DNA from: Eubacterium xylanophilum ATCC 35991
GTDB lineage: Bacteria > Bacillota > Clostridia > Lachnospirales > Lachnospiraceae
Direction of reading: 5' to 3'
DNA length: 64,000 nt
NCBI RefSeq assembly: GCF_000518685.1
Contig: NZ_JAEB01000013.1
Coordinates: forward strand, 20,405-84,404
Position 1 is the first letter of the stretch; every line of letters begins with the position of its first letter. This document shows, one piece after another, positions 1 to 8,710 of this stretch. The translations under genes and the position numbers were made by a program. The notes under the pieces were generated by a model that saw nothing but the letters and a program-made list of their open reading frames with translations, did not search any database and had not been told where the DNA came from.

Positions 1-398
1 TTCAACGCCCTCTGGGAAACTTTTATCATGATTTTTTGCTGGATATATGTAGCTAAAATACCTGAACCATATATAATAGCCATCAATCCCAAAGCTCCCA
101 CAAGATACTTTACGCCACCGGCAATTATAGCTTCCTTGTCAGAAGGATTTTGGTTGATTTTTTTCACAACTTCCGTCACTTTATCTATAACAGGTGATAG
201 CATATAAGCTCCCAAAAGTCCCGATAAACTCGTCACTATCGCACAAATAATAGCAATTATAACTTTAATCTTGTCTTTACCAAGGTATGACAAAAGTCTC
301 TTTATAGTCTCTTTGGAGTTCTTGGGTTTTCCTCCCTTGACTAGACCTCTTCCCCTTCCGGGCCCCATACCCGGGCCTTTTCCCGGTGCTGGACTCAT
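1..398 (-). CDS. ABC transporter permease/ATP-binding subunit, partial (N-terminal part)
   Basis: This is the first part of an exporter-type ABC half-transporter; the rest runs off the left edge. The ATG at 398-396 overlaps the upstream gene's stop as ATGA, so the two are translationally coupled. The N-terminus is a basic, Gly/Pro-rich tail of about 22 residues. After it come a helix and hydrophobic segments (residues about 46-65 and 92-110) typical of the first transmembrane helices of an ABC exporter. Together with the following gene this fits a heterodimeric multidrug-type exporter such as BmrCD or LmrCD. The substrate cannot be told from sequence. The nucleotide-binding domain is outside the window. 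Confidence 0.8.
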   Translation of the reverse strand, partial: MSPAPGKGPGMGPGRGRGLVKGGKPKNSKETIKRLLSYLGKDKIKVIIAIICAIVTSLSGLLGAYMLSPVIDKVTEVVKKINQNPSDKEAIIAGGVKYLVGALGLMAIIYGSGILATYIQQKIMIKVSQRAL

Positions 399-2137
399 GC
401 TGACACCTCCTCATCTTTATCCTTCTGTGAATAGTAAATCTCCTTGTACTCTTCACAAGTTTTCAGAAGCTCCTTGTGATTTCCAATTCCGACTATCGCC
501 CCCTCATCCATGACGATGATTCGATCTGCATTTTCAACAGAGGAAATTCTCTGAGCGATTATCAACTTTGTTGTCTCCTTTAATTCAGAGTCAAAAGCCT
601 TCCTTATCTCCGCCTCTGTGGCCGTATCTACGGCGCTTGTACTGTCATCTAATATGAGTATTTTAGGCTTTCTTAGAAGCGCTCTGGCTATACAAAGTCT
701 CTGTTTTTGTCCTCCGGAGACATTTACTCCTCCCTGACCTAATTCCATGTCATAACCATCAGTAAAGTCCTTTACAAACTTATCAGCTTGAGCATATCTA
801 GCCATCTCATATACTTCTTCATCAGTGGCATCTTTATCGCCCCATCTCAGGTTTTCCATGATACTTCCCGAGAACAGAGTATTTTTCTGGAGCACCATAC
901 CCACTCCATTCCTCAGATTTTCTATTGAGTACTCCTTGACATTTGTTCCGTCTACCAAAACTTCCCCAGAATCCACATCGTAAAGTCTTGGAATCAACTG
1001 AACAAGGCTAGTTTTTCCGGATCCTGTAGAACCGATGATTCCCACAGTTTCACCCGGATATGCCTTGAATGAAATATTCTTGAGAACATTATTCTTATGC
1101 TTCTTGTAATATCTAAAGCAAACATCTCTGAACTCAATTTCACCGCGAGAAACCACTTTGTCCTTTTCGCTGGAATTGTCATCATTCAGATCAACCTTGG
1201 ATGTAAGAACCTCGTTGATTCGCTTTGCCGAGGCAAGTGAACGAGAGCCCTGGATAAAAATCATTCCCAGAATCATAAGTGACATGAGTATCTGAACAAT
1301 ATAGGTGGTAAATGCCGTGAGATCTCCTACTTTCATCTCGCCATTCATAACCTGATTACCTCCAAACCAGAGCACTGCCATAGTTGCAATATTCATGGCA
1401 AATGTCATGATAGGAAGTGTCAGAATGACAACATTCATAGCGGCAAGAGTTCTATTTACCAAGGTTTCGTTGGCTTCATTGAATGTCTCTTTCTCAAAAT
1501 CATCGCGAACAAAAGACTTTACCACTCGCACGTTTGTGATATTTTCCTGAATTCTTGAGTTGAGAGAATCCAACTTCTCCTGCATTTTTTCAAACCTAGG
1601 AAAAGCTACTCTAACTACTGTTACTAGAGCCACAACCAAGATAGGAATAACTACTCCGAGTACAATAGCTAATCTCGCATTGATAGATATGGCCATGATC
1701 AGGCCACCTATTAGAAGTCCCGGTGCTCTCAGGCAGATTCTAAGTAACATCACTATGATATTTTGAACATTGGTAATATCATTGGTAAGCCTTGTAACCA
1801 GCGATCCCGTCGAGAATTTTTCGATATTTGAAAAAGAAAATGTCTGAATCTTCTTAAAGGTATCTCGACGCAGATCTCCTGCAAAATTCACTGCTGCCTT
1901 GACGGCAAAGTAAGCCGCCATAACGCCTCCTAACATCATGAGAAAGGCCACCAGCACCATAAGAATTCCCATAAGGATAATATACTTGCTTCCACGACCG
2001 GCTTGAACTCCCTCATTGATTATCAATGACATAAGCTTGGGCATGAAAACATCGCCTACAATCTCGACCAGCATGAACAACGGGCCGAGAATAAAGTACT
2101 TGATATACGGCCTTGCATACTTAATAAATGTCTTCAT
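395..2137 (-). CDS. ABC exporter half-transporter (permease fused to ATPase)
   Basis: Membrane ABC exporter subunit of about 580 residues, the usual length. The N-terminal half carries about six hydrophobic helices. The ATPase half has Walker A GSTGSGKT near residue 369, signature VSGGQKQR near 474 and Walker B ILILDDST near 492. The D after LILD sits where the catalytic Glu is normal, which suggests a degenerate site, as in heterodimeric exporters where one site is non-canonical. I chose the ATG at 2137 because GGAGG lies 8 bases upstream; the open frame also begins at a GTG five codons earlier that overlaps this GGAGG. It is coupled to the partner subunit by a 4-base overlap. Substrate unknown. 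Confidence 0.9.
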   Translation of the reverse strand: MKTFIKYARPYIKYFILGPLFMLVEIVGDVFMPKLMSLIINEGVQAGRGSKYIILMGILMVLVAFLMMLGGVMAAYFAVKAAVNFAGDLRRDTFKKIQTFSFSNIEKFSTGSLVTRLTNDITNVQNIIVMLLRICLRAPGLLIGGLIMAISINARLAIVLGVVIPILVVALVTVVRVAFPRFEKMQEKLDSLNSRIQENITNVRVVKSFVRDDFEKETFNEANETLVNRTLAAMNVVILTLPIMTFAMNIATMAVLWFGGNQVMNGEMKVGDLTAFTTYIVQILMSLMILGMIFIQGSRSLASAKRINEVLTSKVDLNDDNSSEKDKVVSRGEIEFRDVCFRYYKKHKNNVLKNISFKAYPGETVGIIGSTGSGKTSLVQLIPRLYDVDSGEVLVDGTNVKEYSIENLRNGVGMVLQKNTLFSGSIMENLRWGDKDATDEEVYEMARYAQADKFVKDFTDGYDMELGQGGVNVSGGQKQRLCIARALLRKPKILILDDSTSAVDTATEAEIRKAFDSELKETTKLIIAQRISSVENADRIIVMDEGAIVGIGNHKELLKTCEEYKEIYYSQKDKDEEVSA

Positions 2138-2350
2138 TCTTGTTTCCTCCACTTCAAGAATTTTTCTTTAGTAATGAAAACTTTACAAAAAGTTCACAAA
2201 TAAAAACAAAATTAAACACAGTTTCGTCACAATTGACTTGTATACTCATAGACAATAAGAAAAATACTTAGATTTAATTAGCTTATGACTGCATGCAGCA
2301 ATGCTGTGTTGCTTTATTTATTTGATATTTTTTCATAAAACTCCTCTTTC

Positions 2351-2379
2351 AAGGGCGAAACTGAATTGGTTTCGCCCTT
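2351..2379 (-). terminator. Hairpin after the nad operon
   Basis: A perfect 11-bp inverted repeat (AAGGGCGAAAC / GTTTCGCCCTT) with a 7-base loop lies 29 bases past the niaR stop. It lacks a clear T-run on either strand, so it is a weak or Rho-assisted terminator, or an mRNA 3'-end stabiliser. Confidence 0.6.
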
Positions 2380-2407
2380 CCTTATGTCTAGCACCCAAAG
2401 TGCAACA

Positions 2408-2917
2408 TTACTTTTTTATTATCAAATAATTCTTCTTCAGCAACGCTTCCTCTATTAGGTCGAGAATCTCCTCTGACTCTGCAGATACTGTATGATAGTG
2501 ATAATCTGATGTTATATTCTTAAGCGGTGTTGATTTTCCGCTCTTAATTCTCTCGATAAATTCTGTAACATCGCGATTAGAGCGAATATTGAGCTCCACT
2601 TCCACTCTTCCATATACTTTGTGATTAACGTAATCATTTTCCACCACGCCACCATAATATACGATAGTCTTAAGAGCATCTTCTGTTTGGTCATCCGTAT
2701 TACACATTTTAAATGTTCGCACAGCTTTCCCCTCATGCTGAATAATATACCCTCTATTAGTAGATATAATATCAACATTGGCTGCTCGTAAAACCGCAAT
2801 ATCCTGAACTATTACCTGACGACTCACATCGCACTCTCTTGCCAATTTGGTTCCTGAGACAGGCGAACTACTAGTTCTAAGAATCTGTAAAATTCTATTT
2901 TGTCTATCCTTACTCAT
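2408..2917 (-). CDS. niaR: NiaR-type niacin-responsive transcriptional repressor
   Basis: A 169-residue cytoplasmic regulator. An N-terminal winged helix (about residues 5-58, HTH_11 type) is followed by a 3H domain. The 3H name-giving histidines are visible: H in VNHKVYG (near residue 99) and the HYH of YHYHTVS (near 140). In Firmicutes the NiaR/YrxA family binds nicotinic acid and represses NAD de novo and salvage genes. Here it is the last gene after nadA-nadB-nadC, 40 bases past nadC, so autoregulation of the operon is likely. Function is by family and context. Confidence 0.9.
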   Translation of the reverse strand: MSKDRQNRILQILRTSSSPVSGTKLARECDVSRQVIVQDIAVLRAANVDIISTNRGYIIQHEGKAVRTFKMCNTDDQTEDALKTIVYYGGVVENDYVNHKVYGRVEVELNIRSNRDVTEFIERIKSGKSTPLKNITSDYHYHTVSAESEEILDLIEEALLKKNYLIIKK

Positions 2918-2957
2918 GGACGTAAGCCTTCCTTCCTACACTTTAATAAAACTACTG

Positions 2958-3815
2958 TTACTCAATTGGATGCAAATTCTTGAGAGAAATATCCATTATA
3001 GGCGCTGAATGTGTAAGAGCTCCACTTGATATATAATCTACTCCTATTCCAGCCAATTTTTCAATATTCTCTCTGGTAACATTGCCTGAGCACTCCGTCT
3101 CAGCGCGTCCATCTATAATCTTAATAGCCTCTTCCATATCTTCAACCGACATATTGTCTAGCATGATGATATCGGCTCCCGCCTCTACAGCTTCTCTGAC
3201 CATATCAAGATTTTCAACCTCTATCTCAATCTTGCGGACAAATGGTGCATACTCCTTGGCCATCTCAATTGCCTTGGTTATTCCGCCTGCTGCCCCGATG
3301 TGATTGTCTTTCAAGAGAATTCCATCGGAAAGATTATATCTGTGATTATAGCCACCGCCAACCTTTACAGAGTACTTCTCGAAAAGCCTCATGTTAGGTG
3401 TTGTCTTTCTGGTATCCAGAAGCTTTGTTCCGGTCCCCTCAAGGAATTTCGCTATTGAATTTGTATATGTGGCAATTCCACTCATTCTCTGAAGGAAATT
3501 AAGGGCAACTCTCTCGCCTGACAAAAGCACGCGAATATCTCCGCGAACTGTAGCCATTAGCTGACCATTTTTCACTGCATCTCCGTCCTTGCACTGAAAA
3601 TCAATTACAGTGCTGTCATCCAAAAGTTCAAAAACTCTGGCAAAAACCTCAAGACCGGCGATGATTCCATCTTGTTTACAGATAAGCTGAACTTCACCTT
3701 CAACCTTGTCTCTCATTATGGAATTGGTGCTCACATCTTCACTTGTAATATCTTCCTGCAGTGCCTGCATAATCAAGTGATCTGCATTGAGTTTCATATC
3801 TATACTATTCATCAT
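2958..3815 (-). CDS. nadC: Nicotinate-nucleotide diphosphorylase (carboxylating)
   Basis: Quinolinate phosphoribosyltransferase: converts quinolinate and PRPP to nicotinate mononucleotide, the third step of de novo NAD synthesis. At 285 residues it has the family length. Family motifs seen include RMSGIATYT, LDTRKTTPNMR, VGGGYNHRYNL and LLKDNH. The start overlaps the end of nadB by 11 bases, and a GAAAGG ribosome site lies inside nadB, so the genes are co-expressed. The substrate comes from NadA and NadB encoded just upstream. Confidence 0.95.
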   Translation of the reverse strand: MMNSIDMKLNADHLIMQALQEDITSEDVSTNSIMRDKVEGEVQLICKQDGIIAGLEVFARVFELLDDSTVIDFQCKDGDAVKNGQLMATVRGDIRVLLSGERVALNFLQRMSGIATYTNSIAKFLEGTGTKLLDTRKTTPNMRLFEKYSVKVGGGYNHRYNLSDGILLKDNHIGAAGGITKAIEMAKEYAPFVRKIEIEVENLDMVREAVEAGADIIMLDNMSVEDMEEAIKIIDGRAETECSGNVTRENIEKLAGIGVDYISSGALTHSAPIMDISLKNLHPIE

Positions 3816-5091
3816 GGCTATTAATCCTTTCTATCTCCTGTAAAATCATATCTTTGTACTCTTTTTCAAGTTTCTTCTTGTCGCCGTAGGCCGTCAAGTC
3901 CACCTCCGGAGCATCCTCACTGACCTCTGTATATGTCTCCGTTATCTTGTTGGCCGCTCTCTCAGCAAAGACAAGACTCTCTAACAGAGAATTACTTGCA
4001 AGTCTGTTGGCGCCGTGAACACCATTACAGCTCGTCTCGCCTATGGCATATAATCTGTCAACAGATGTCTTGCTGTCAGAATCAACCCAAATTCCCCCCA
4101 TGAAATAATGTTGGGCAGGTACTACAGGTATTGGATCCTTCGTGACATCGTACCCCTCCTCCAAACATTTTTCATAAATATTCGGAAAATGGCCTTTGAT
4201 TTCTTGCTCATCTATCCCAGCCATGCTGAGACGCACATATGGCAGTCCATCTTTCTCCATCTGCTCATATACCTTCTGAGTCAACAAATCACGAGGCAAC
4301 AGCTCATCCACGAAGCGCTCTCCGTCTTTGTTGAGAAGAATCGCCCCCTCACCCCTGACTGACTCAGAAATCAAAAATCTTCTTCCCGGCTTCTCCGAAT
4401 ACAGAGTTGTGGGATGAATCTGTATATAATTGATGTTTTCAAGTTTTATGCCATTTTTCAGGGCAATAGCGATGGCATCACCCGTCAGCTGTCTAAAATT
4501 GGTGGAGTGCTTATAAAGACCACCAATTCCACCACTTGCCATCACAGTATAATCTGCGAAAATATTTTGCACATGATCATCCTTGTCGCGAATCACCGCA
4601 CCATAGCAGGTGCCATCTCTCATGATAACGTCGATCATGGTTGTATTTTCGATTATCTGAATATTTTTCTTGGACTGGACAACTCTTAGTACCTTGCTGG
4701 TTATCTCTTTGCCTGTTATGTCCTTGTGGAACATAATCCTATGCTTACTGTGACCACCCTCGCGGGTATAGAGGTATTCGCCATTTTCACTTTCGAATTC
4801 CACGCCACAGTCAATCAACTCATCAATAATATGTCTCGACGTCTTAATCATGATATCCACAGATTCCTTGCGATTTTCATGATGTCCTGCCCTCATAGTA
4901 TCTTCATAATAACTATCATAATCATCTTCAGATCTGAGCACACATATACCACCCTGAGCCAGAAAAGAATCACTCTCTTCTATACTGTTCTTGGTGATTA
5001 TAGTAATTTGCTTGTCTGACGGAAGGTGAAGTGCGGCAAATAAACCAGCGACACCACTTCCGATTATCAACACATCAGTCTTATTAATCAT
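3805..5091 (-). CDS. nadB: L-aspartate oxidase
   Basis: FAD enzyme oxidising L-aspartate to iminoaspartate, the first step of de novo NAD synthesis. The N-terminus has the FAD-binding GSGVAGLFAAL motif; further on are HRIMFHKDITGKEI and, near the C-terminus, GANRLASNSLLE, typical of the succinate dehydrogenase/aspartate oxidase flavoprotein family. At about 428 residues it is shorter than E. coli NadB (about 540) because the C-terminal helical domain is missing; short forms are common in clostridia. I placed the start at ATG 5091, which has AAGGAAG 6 bases upstream and begins the FAD fold; an in-frame ATG at 5118 is less likely. It lies between nadA and nadC. Confidence 0.93.
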   Translation of the reverse strand: MINKTDVLIIGSGVAGLFAALHLPSDKQITIITKNSIEESDSFLAQGGICVLRSEDDYDSYYEDTMRAGHHENRKESVDIMIKTSRHIIDELIDCGVEFESENGEYLYTREGGHSKHRIMFHKDITGKEITSKVLRVVQSKKNIQIIENTTMIDVIMRDGTCYGAVIRDKDDHVQNIFADYTVMASGGIGGLYKHSTNFRQLTGDAIAIALKNGIKLENINYIQIHPTTLYSEKPGRRFLISESVRGEGAILLNKDGERFVDELLPRDLLTQKVYEQMEKDGLPYVRLSMAGIDEQEIKGHFPNIYEKCLEEGYDVTKDPIPVVPAQHYFMGGIWVDSDSKTSVDRLYAIGETSCNGVHGANRLASNSLLESLVFAERAANKITETYTEVSEDAPEVDLTAYGDKKKLEKEYKDMILQEIERINSHDE

Positions 5092-5121
5092 GCTATTCTT
5101 CCTTTTGGGTTTACCCATTCT

Positions 5122-6030
5122 CTACTTAGCCAATTCCAACATGGCATTAAGTGGTTTACTCGCCTGTTCCCTCTTCTCTGCTGAAACTTCTACCTGATTG
5201 GTCTCATTGGCGAGACAATCTGCTATCTTCTCAAGGGAAATCTTCTTCATATTAGGACAGATCTGAACTGCCGCAGCAGAGTAAAACTTTTTGTTTGGAT
5301 TCTTCTGCTTCATCTCATAAAGCACGCCCATCTCCGTTCCAACAATAAACTCTTTTGAATCATCTTCAGTCACAAAATCAATAAGCTCGGCGGTACTTCC
5401 TATAAAATCAGCCAATTCCAGCACTTCCATCTTGCACTCTGGATGTACTACAAACTTGGCCTCGGGATGTGCCTCCAAGCCTCTTTTTACCTCATCCAGT
5501 CTGAGCTCTGAGTGAACGTGACAAAAGCCGTCATTGAATATAAAATTCTTCTCCGGAACCTTACTCGCAATATATCTTCCAAGGTTTTCATCCGGAATGA
5601 AGAAAATGTTCTTCTGCGGCAATCTCTCCACAATCTTCATTGCATTGCTGGATGTTACACATATATCGGAATGCATCTTCAGCTCTGATGTAGAATTAAT
5701 ATAGCAGACAACTGCAAGATCATCATACTGACTGCGAACAGCCTCTATCTTGTCAACGTCTGCCATATGAGCCATAGGGCAGTCTGCGGTACTATCCGGC
5801 ATCAATACCATCTTATCGGGATTGAGAATCTTAGCACTTTCTCCCATAAATGATACTCCGCAAAATACGATAATATCCGCATCTACCTTTGTAGCAACCT
5901 TACTGAGGTAGAAGGAGTCGCCGACATAGTCAGCAATCTCCTGTACCTCATCTCTTACATAATAATGAGCCAAAATAACTGCATTTTTTTCTTTTTTGAG
6001 TTCTTCTATACGTTCTATGATTTCTCTCAT
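5122..6030 (-). CDS. nadA: Quinolinate synthase A
   Basis: Iron-sulfur enzyme condensing iminoaspartate with dihydroxyacetone phosphate to quinolinate. The 302-residue length matches the family. The three cluster-ligand cysteines are recognisable in FCGVSFMGE, DICVTSSNA and QICPNMKK. HPECKMEVLELADF is also typical. It is the first gene of nadA-nadB-nadC-niaR. Its upstream region holds a perfect inverted repeat that may be the NiaR operator. Confidence 0.95.
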   Translation of the reverse strand: MREIIERIEELKKEKNAVILAHYYVRDEVQEIADYVGDSFYLSKVATKVDADIIVFCGVSFMGESAKILNPDKMVLMPDSTADCPMAHMADVDKIEAVRSQYDDLAVVCYINSTSELKMHSDICVTSSNAMKIVERLPQKNIFFIPDENLGRYIASKVPEKNFIFNDGFCHVHSELRLDEVKRGLEAHPEAKFVVHPECKMEVLELADFIGSTAELIDFVTEDDSKEFIVGTEMGVLYEMKQKNPNKKFYSAAAVQICPNMKKISLEKIADCLANETNQVEVSAEKREQASKPLNAMLELAK

Positions 6031-6107
6031 AAACCGACAACCTCTTTCCTTGATCTTGTCTACTCACTGTATCATGACACATGAAAATGTTCCATGACAT
6101 TTATACC

Positions 6108-6129
6108 GTGTTAAATAGTATCTTAACAC
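6108..6129. promoter_or_regulatory. Inverted repeat upstream of nadA, candidate NiaR operator
   Basis: GTGTTAA, 8 bases, then TTAACAC is a perfect 7-bp-arm inverted repeat about 80 bases before the nadA start. A TATAAA box lies next to it on the minus strand (about 6100-6105). A repressor bound here would block the promoter. Because niaR is in the same operon, this is the natural candidate operator, but I could not match it to a remembered consensus. A direct repeat CATGACA at 6073 and 6093 is a second possibility. Confidence 0.45.
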
Positions 6130-6186
6130 AAAACTTTACAGCTGACAAGACACTAAAAAAAGTTTTTTGTCGATTTCAGACTATTT

Positions 6187-7407
6187 TCACTCCTTAGCAG
6201 CCTCCAAGATGCTGTAATAGCAAGGTTTTTTCTCTGTATAATTCTGGAAGAGAAGTGGATAACTTGTCTCGCCCTTAAATGGTGTCAACCAAGAATCCTC
6301 GTCCGTATATCCCCAGAATGTTACATTGGTTATATTGGCATGATCCTCTCTCTTAGCCTTGAGAATAACCTCAAAAATCTCCTTGTACTGCTGAGCCTGC
6401 TCCTCAAGGGTGGCATCAGAATTATCTGTTGTATGCATATCTATCTCCGTAAACTGAAGTTCAAGTCCCTCAATTTGGCTGTATTCCTTGATATTTTCCT
6501 CAATATCAAAAGCAGTTGGATATCCCAGCTCCCAATGGCTTTGGAATCCCATTCCGTCAACCAAATTCTTCTTTCTGAGCTCCTTCAACTTGGCAATAAT
6601 GCTGTTTCTCTTTGGTCCCTGGTACTCGTTGTAGTCATTGTAGAAAAGCTTTGCCTTGGGATTTGCATACTTTCTCGCATATGTAAATGCACTGGTGATA
6701 TAGCTGTCATCGCCATAAATCTTATACCAGTTGCTGTCTTTCTTTCTTGGTCCGCCACCATCTTCCATGGCTTCATTGACAACATCCCAAGCATAGATAC
6801 CGCCCGGATATATCTCCTCACAAGCTTCCATTACGCCCTTGATATAAGCCTCAAGTCTCTTGTTCATCTCTTCCTTGGTGGCAAAGCCCTCACTTGGTTC
6901 ATAATCCTTAGAGAAGAACCAATCCGGAGTCTGATTGTGCCAAAGCAAAGTATGCCCACGCATCTTAACTCCCAGATGTCTAGCTGTGTTCAAGATTTTC
7001 TTAAGACCCTCTTTGCGAATCACCGGAAGTCTGTTCGGACTTTTTTCCGTCTTCTCGTAGTCAAGCAAGTTTTCCGGTTTCATCTCGTTTCCCATAGTAA
7101 AAGAGTTAAAATGTTCCGACAAAAATTTCATCGTCTCATCATTGTTGATGTCGCTCATTACTATAGATACACCAACTGTAAAGTCATTGGCATAGGCGTC
7201 CTTCAGCGTCTCAGCGTTCTTTACATCCACCTTTCCTTCTGCCCCTTCCTTAGATTCACTGCTACTTGTTTCGGTGTTGTTGACACCAGTTTGATTATTG
7301 CTCTGATTGCCATCTTGTCCACCGTTTGCCCCACATGCCACTAACAGTGCTGTTCCCAATACAGTACAAGCAATTCTGGGCAACAAATTTTTGATTTCCT
7401 TTATCAT
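6187..7407 (-). CDS. GH10 endo-1,4-beta-xylanase, lipoprotein
   Basis: Cell-surface xylanase cutting the xylan backbone. The N-terminus is a lipoprotein signal with a lipobox ending LVAC (Cys near residue 25), followed by an Asn/Ser/Glu-rich linker. The rest is one GH10 barrel. The acid/base Glu sits in WDVVNEAMED (near 213) and the nucleophile Glu in LQFTEIDMH (near 321). At 406 residues there is no room for a carbohydrate-binding module. The ATG has GGAGG nearby. It diverges from trpS and is not in an operon. It suggests a plant-polysaccharide degrader, attached to the membrane rather than freely secreted. Confidence 0.95.
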   Translation of the reverse strand: MIKEIKNLLPRIACTVLGTALLVACGANGGQDGNQSNNQTGVNNTETSSSESKEGAEGKVDVKNAETLKDAYANDFTVGVSIVMSDINNDETMKFLSEHFNSFTMGNEMKPENLLDYEKTEKSPNRLPVIRKEGLKKILNTARHLGVKMRGHTLLWHNQTPDWFFSKDYEPSEGFATKEEMNKRLEAYIKGVMEACEEIYPGGIYAWDVVNEAMEDGGGPRKKDSNWYKIYGDDSYITSAFTYARKYANPKAKLFYNDYNEYQGPKRNSIIAKLKELRKKNLVDGMGFQSHWELGYPTAFDIEENIKEYSQIEGLELQFTEIDMHTTDNSDATLEEQAQQYKEIFEVILKAKREDHANITNVTFWGYTDEDSWLTPFKGETSYPLLFQNYTEKKPCYYSILEAAKE

Positions 7408-7441
7408 AGATAACCTCCTTAATATATGTTTCTATTAATAG

Positions 7442-7470
7442 TTGACAATTACTCAAAAAAATCTTACAAT
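7442..7470 (+). promoter_or_regulatory. trpS promoter
   Basis: TTGACA (7442-7447), 17-base spacer, TACAAT (7465-7470): a near-consensus sigma-A promoter. The leader to the trpS ATG is only about 35 bases, too short for a T-box. Confidence 0.8.
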
Positions 7471-7511
7471 TAAGATTGTGAAAATCATAATCGAAAGGAT
7501 GTACAATCTAA

Positions 7512-8555
7512 ATGAAAAAGATTATACTAACAGGCGACCGTCCTACCGGAAGACTTCATGTCGGCCATTATGTAGGATCACTAAAAAGACGTGTCGAATT
7601 ACAGAACTCCGGAGAATACGATGAAATCTACATCATGATTGCTGACGCCCAAGCGTTGACAGACAATTTCGATAATCCGGAAAAAGTTAGAAAGAATATT
7701 TCAGAAGTCGCGCTCGACTACATGTCTTGCGGACTAGATCCAAGTAAGTCTACTTTGTTCGTTCAGTCCTACATATCTGAACTTACTGAACTTACATTTT
7801 ATTATATGAACCTTGTTACTTTGTCAAGGCTCAAGAGAAACCCTACTGTTAAGTCAGAGATAAGCATGCGTGGTTTTAACACAAGCATCCCTGTAGGTTT
7901 CTTTACTTATCCTATAAGCCAGGCTGCTGACATCACTGCCTTCAAGGCAACAACAGTTCCAGTTGGTGAAGATCAGCTTCCTATGATTGAGCAAACTCGC
8001 GAGATTGTTAGAAGTTTCAACTCTACATATGACGAAGTCTTAGTGGAGCCAAATGTTCTCCTTCCTGACAATCAGGCTTGTATGAGACTCCCTGGTATCG
8101 ATGGCAAGGCAAAGATGAGTAAGTCTCTCGGAAACTGCATATATCTCTCAGATTCACCTGAGGATATTCGCAAGAAAGTAATGAGTATGTACACTGATCC
8201 TGATCACATAAGAATCGAGGATCCAGGTAAGCTCGAGGGCAATACCGTATTCACATATCTCGACGCCTTCTGCAATGACGAACACTTTGCAAATCATCTC
8301 CCAGATTATAGCTGCTTGGCAGAGCTCAAGGAGCACTATACCAAAGGCGGTTTGGGCGATGTCAAAGTTAAGAAGTTCCTCTATGCAGTTCTCATGGAAG
8401 AGTTGGATCCTATCCGCCTCCGCCGCGAAGAACTTGCCAAGGATATTCCGGCAGTTATGGAAATCCTCAAAGAGGGAAGCATCAAAGCAAGAGAAGTTGC
8501 AGCTAATACTTTATCAGAAGTTAAAGCAGCTATGCAAATCAATTACTTTGAGTAA
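7512..8555 (+). CDS. trpS: Tryptophanyl-tRNA synthetase
   Basis: Charges tRNA-Trp with tryptophan using ATP; a class I aminoacyl-tRNA synthetase. The HIGH-type signature is HVGH (residues 16-19) and the second ATP signature is KMSKS near residue 202. Its 347 residues match bacterial TrpRS. The ATG at 7512 follows GAAAGGATG. It is one of few plus-strand genes, has its own promoter, and ends in two tandem copies of a stem-loop element followed by a strong terminator. No T-box leader is present, unlike many Firmicute synthetase genes. Confidence 0.96.
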   Translation: MKKIILTGDRPTGRLHVGHYVGSLKRRVELQNSGEYDEIYIMIADAQALTDNFDNPEKVRKNISEVALDYMSCGLDPSKSTLFVQSYISELTELTFYYMNLVTLSRLKRNPTVKSEISMRGFNTSIPVGFFTYPISQAADITAFKATTVPVGEDQLPMIEQTREIVRSFNSTYDEVLVEPNVLLPDNQACMRLPGIDGKAKMSKSLGNCIYLSDSPEDIRKKVMSMYTDPDHIRIEDPGKLEGNTVFTYLDAFCNDEHFANHLPDYSCLAELKEHYTKGGLGDVKVKKFLYAVLMEELDPIRLRREELAKDIPAVMEILKEGSIKAREVAANTLSEVKAAMQINYFE

Positions 8556-8593
8556 TGTCTTACGACCGCAGGGAGTAAGACCAGCAGTATGCG
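8556..8593 (+). repeat. 3'-UTR stem-loop element, copy 1
   Basis: Starts right after the trpS stop codon. GTCTTAC (8557-8563) pairs with GTAAGAC (8575-8581) around an 11-base loop, and the conserved tail CAGCAGTATGCG follows. The same element recurs at 8604, 13156 and 61369. Confidence 0.8.
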
Positions 8594-8603
8594 TTTCGTT
8601 TAA

Positions 8604-8641
8604 TGTCTTACGACCGCAGGGAGTAAGACCAGCAAAATGCG
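8604..8641 (+). repeat. 3'-UTR stem-loop element, copy 2
   Basis: A tandem copy 48 bases after copy 1, with an identical stem and loop; the tail reads CAGCAAAATGCG. It lies between trpS and its terminator. Confidence 0.8.
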
Positions 8642-8668
8642 ATTCCACTTGATCCACTTGGTAAATAT

Positions 8669-8696
8669 AAGGATTCCTTTTTAGGAATCCTTTTTT
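8669..8696 (+). terminator. trpS intrinsic terminator
   Basis: Perfect 9-bp stem AAGGATTCC / GGAATCCTT with a 6-base loop, followed by a T-run. It also lies just past the end of the convergent dapF gene. Confidence 0.9.
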
Positions 8697-8710
8697 ATAT
8701 GAAATACAAT

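Noticed and set aside
6148..6172. A-run/T-run hairpin after the xylanase gene as terminator
   Set aside because: The pairing is almost only A-T and the arms are imperfect; too weak to call.
6340..7344. 334-codon open frame opposite the xylanase gene
   Set aside because: Antisense shadow of a clear GH10 gene with intact catalytic motifs; no ribosome site and no recognisable protein.
7470..7511. T-box riboswitch in front of trpS
   Set aside because: The promoter lies only about 40 bases before the start codon, too short for a T-box.
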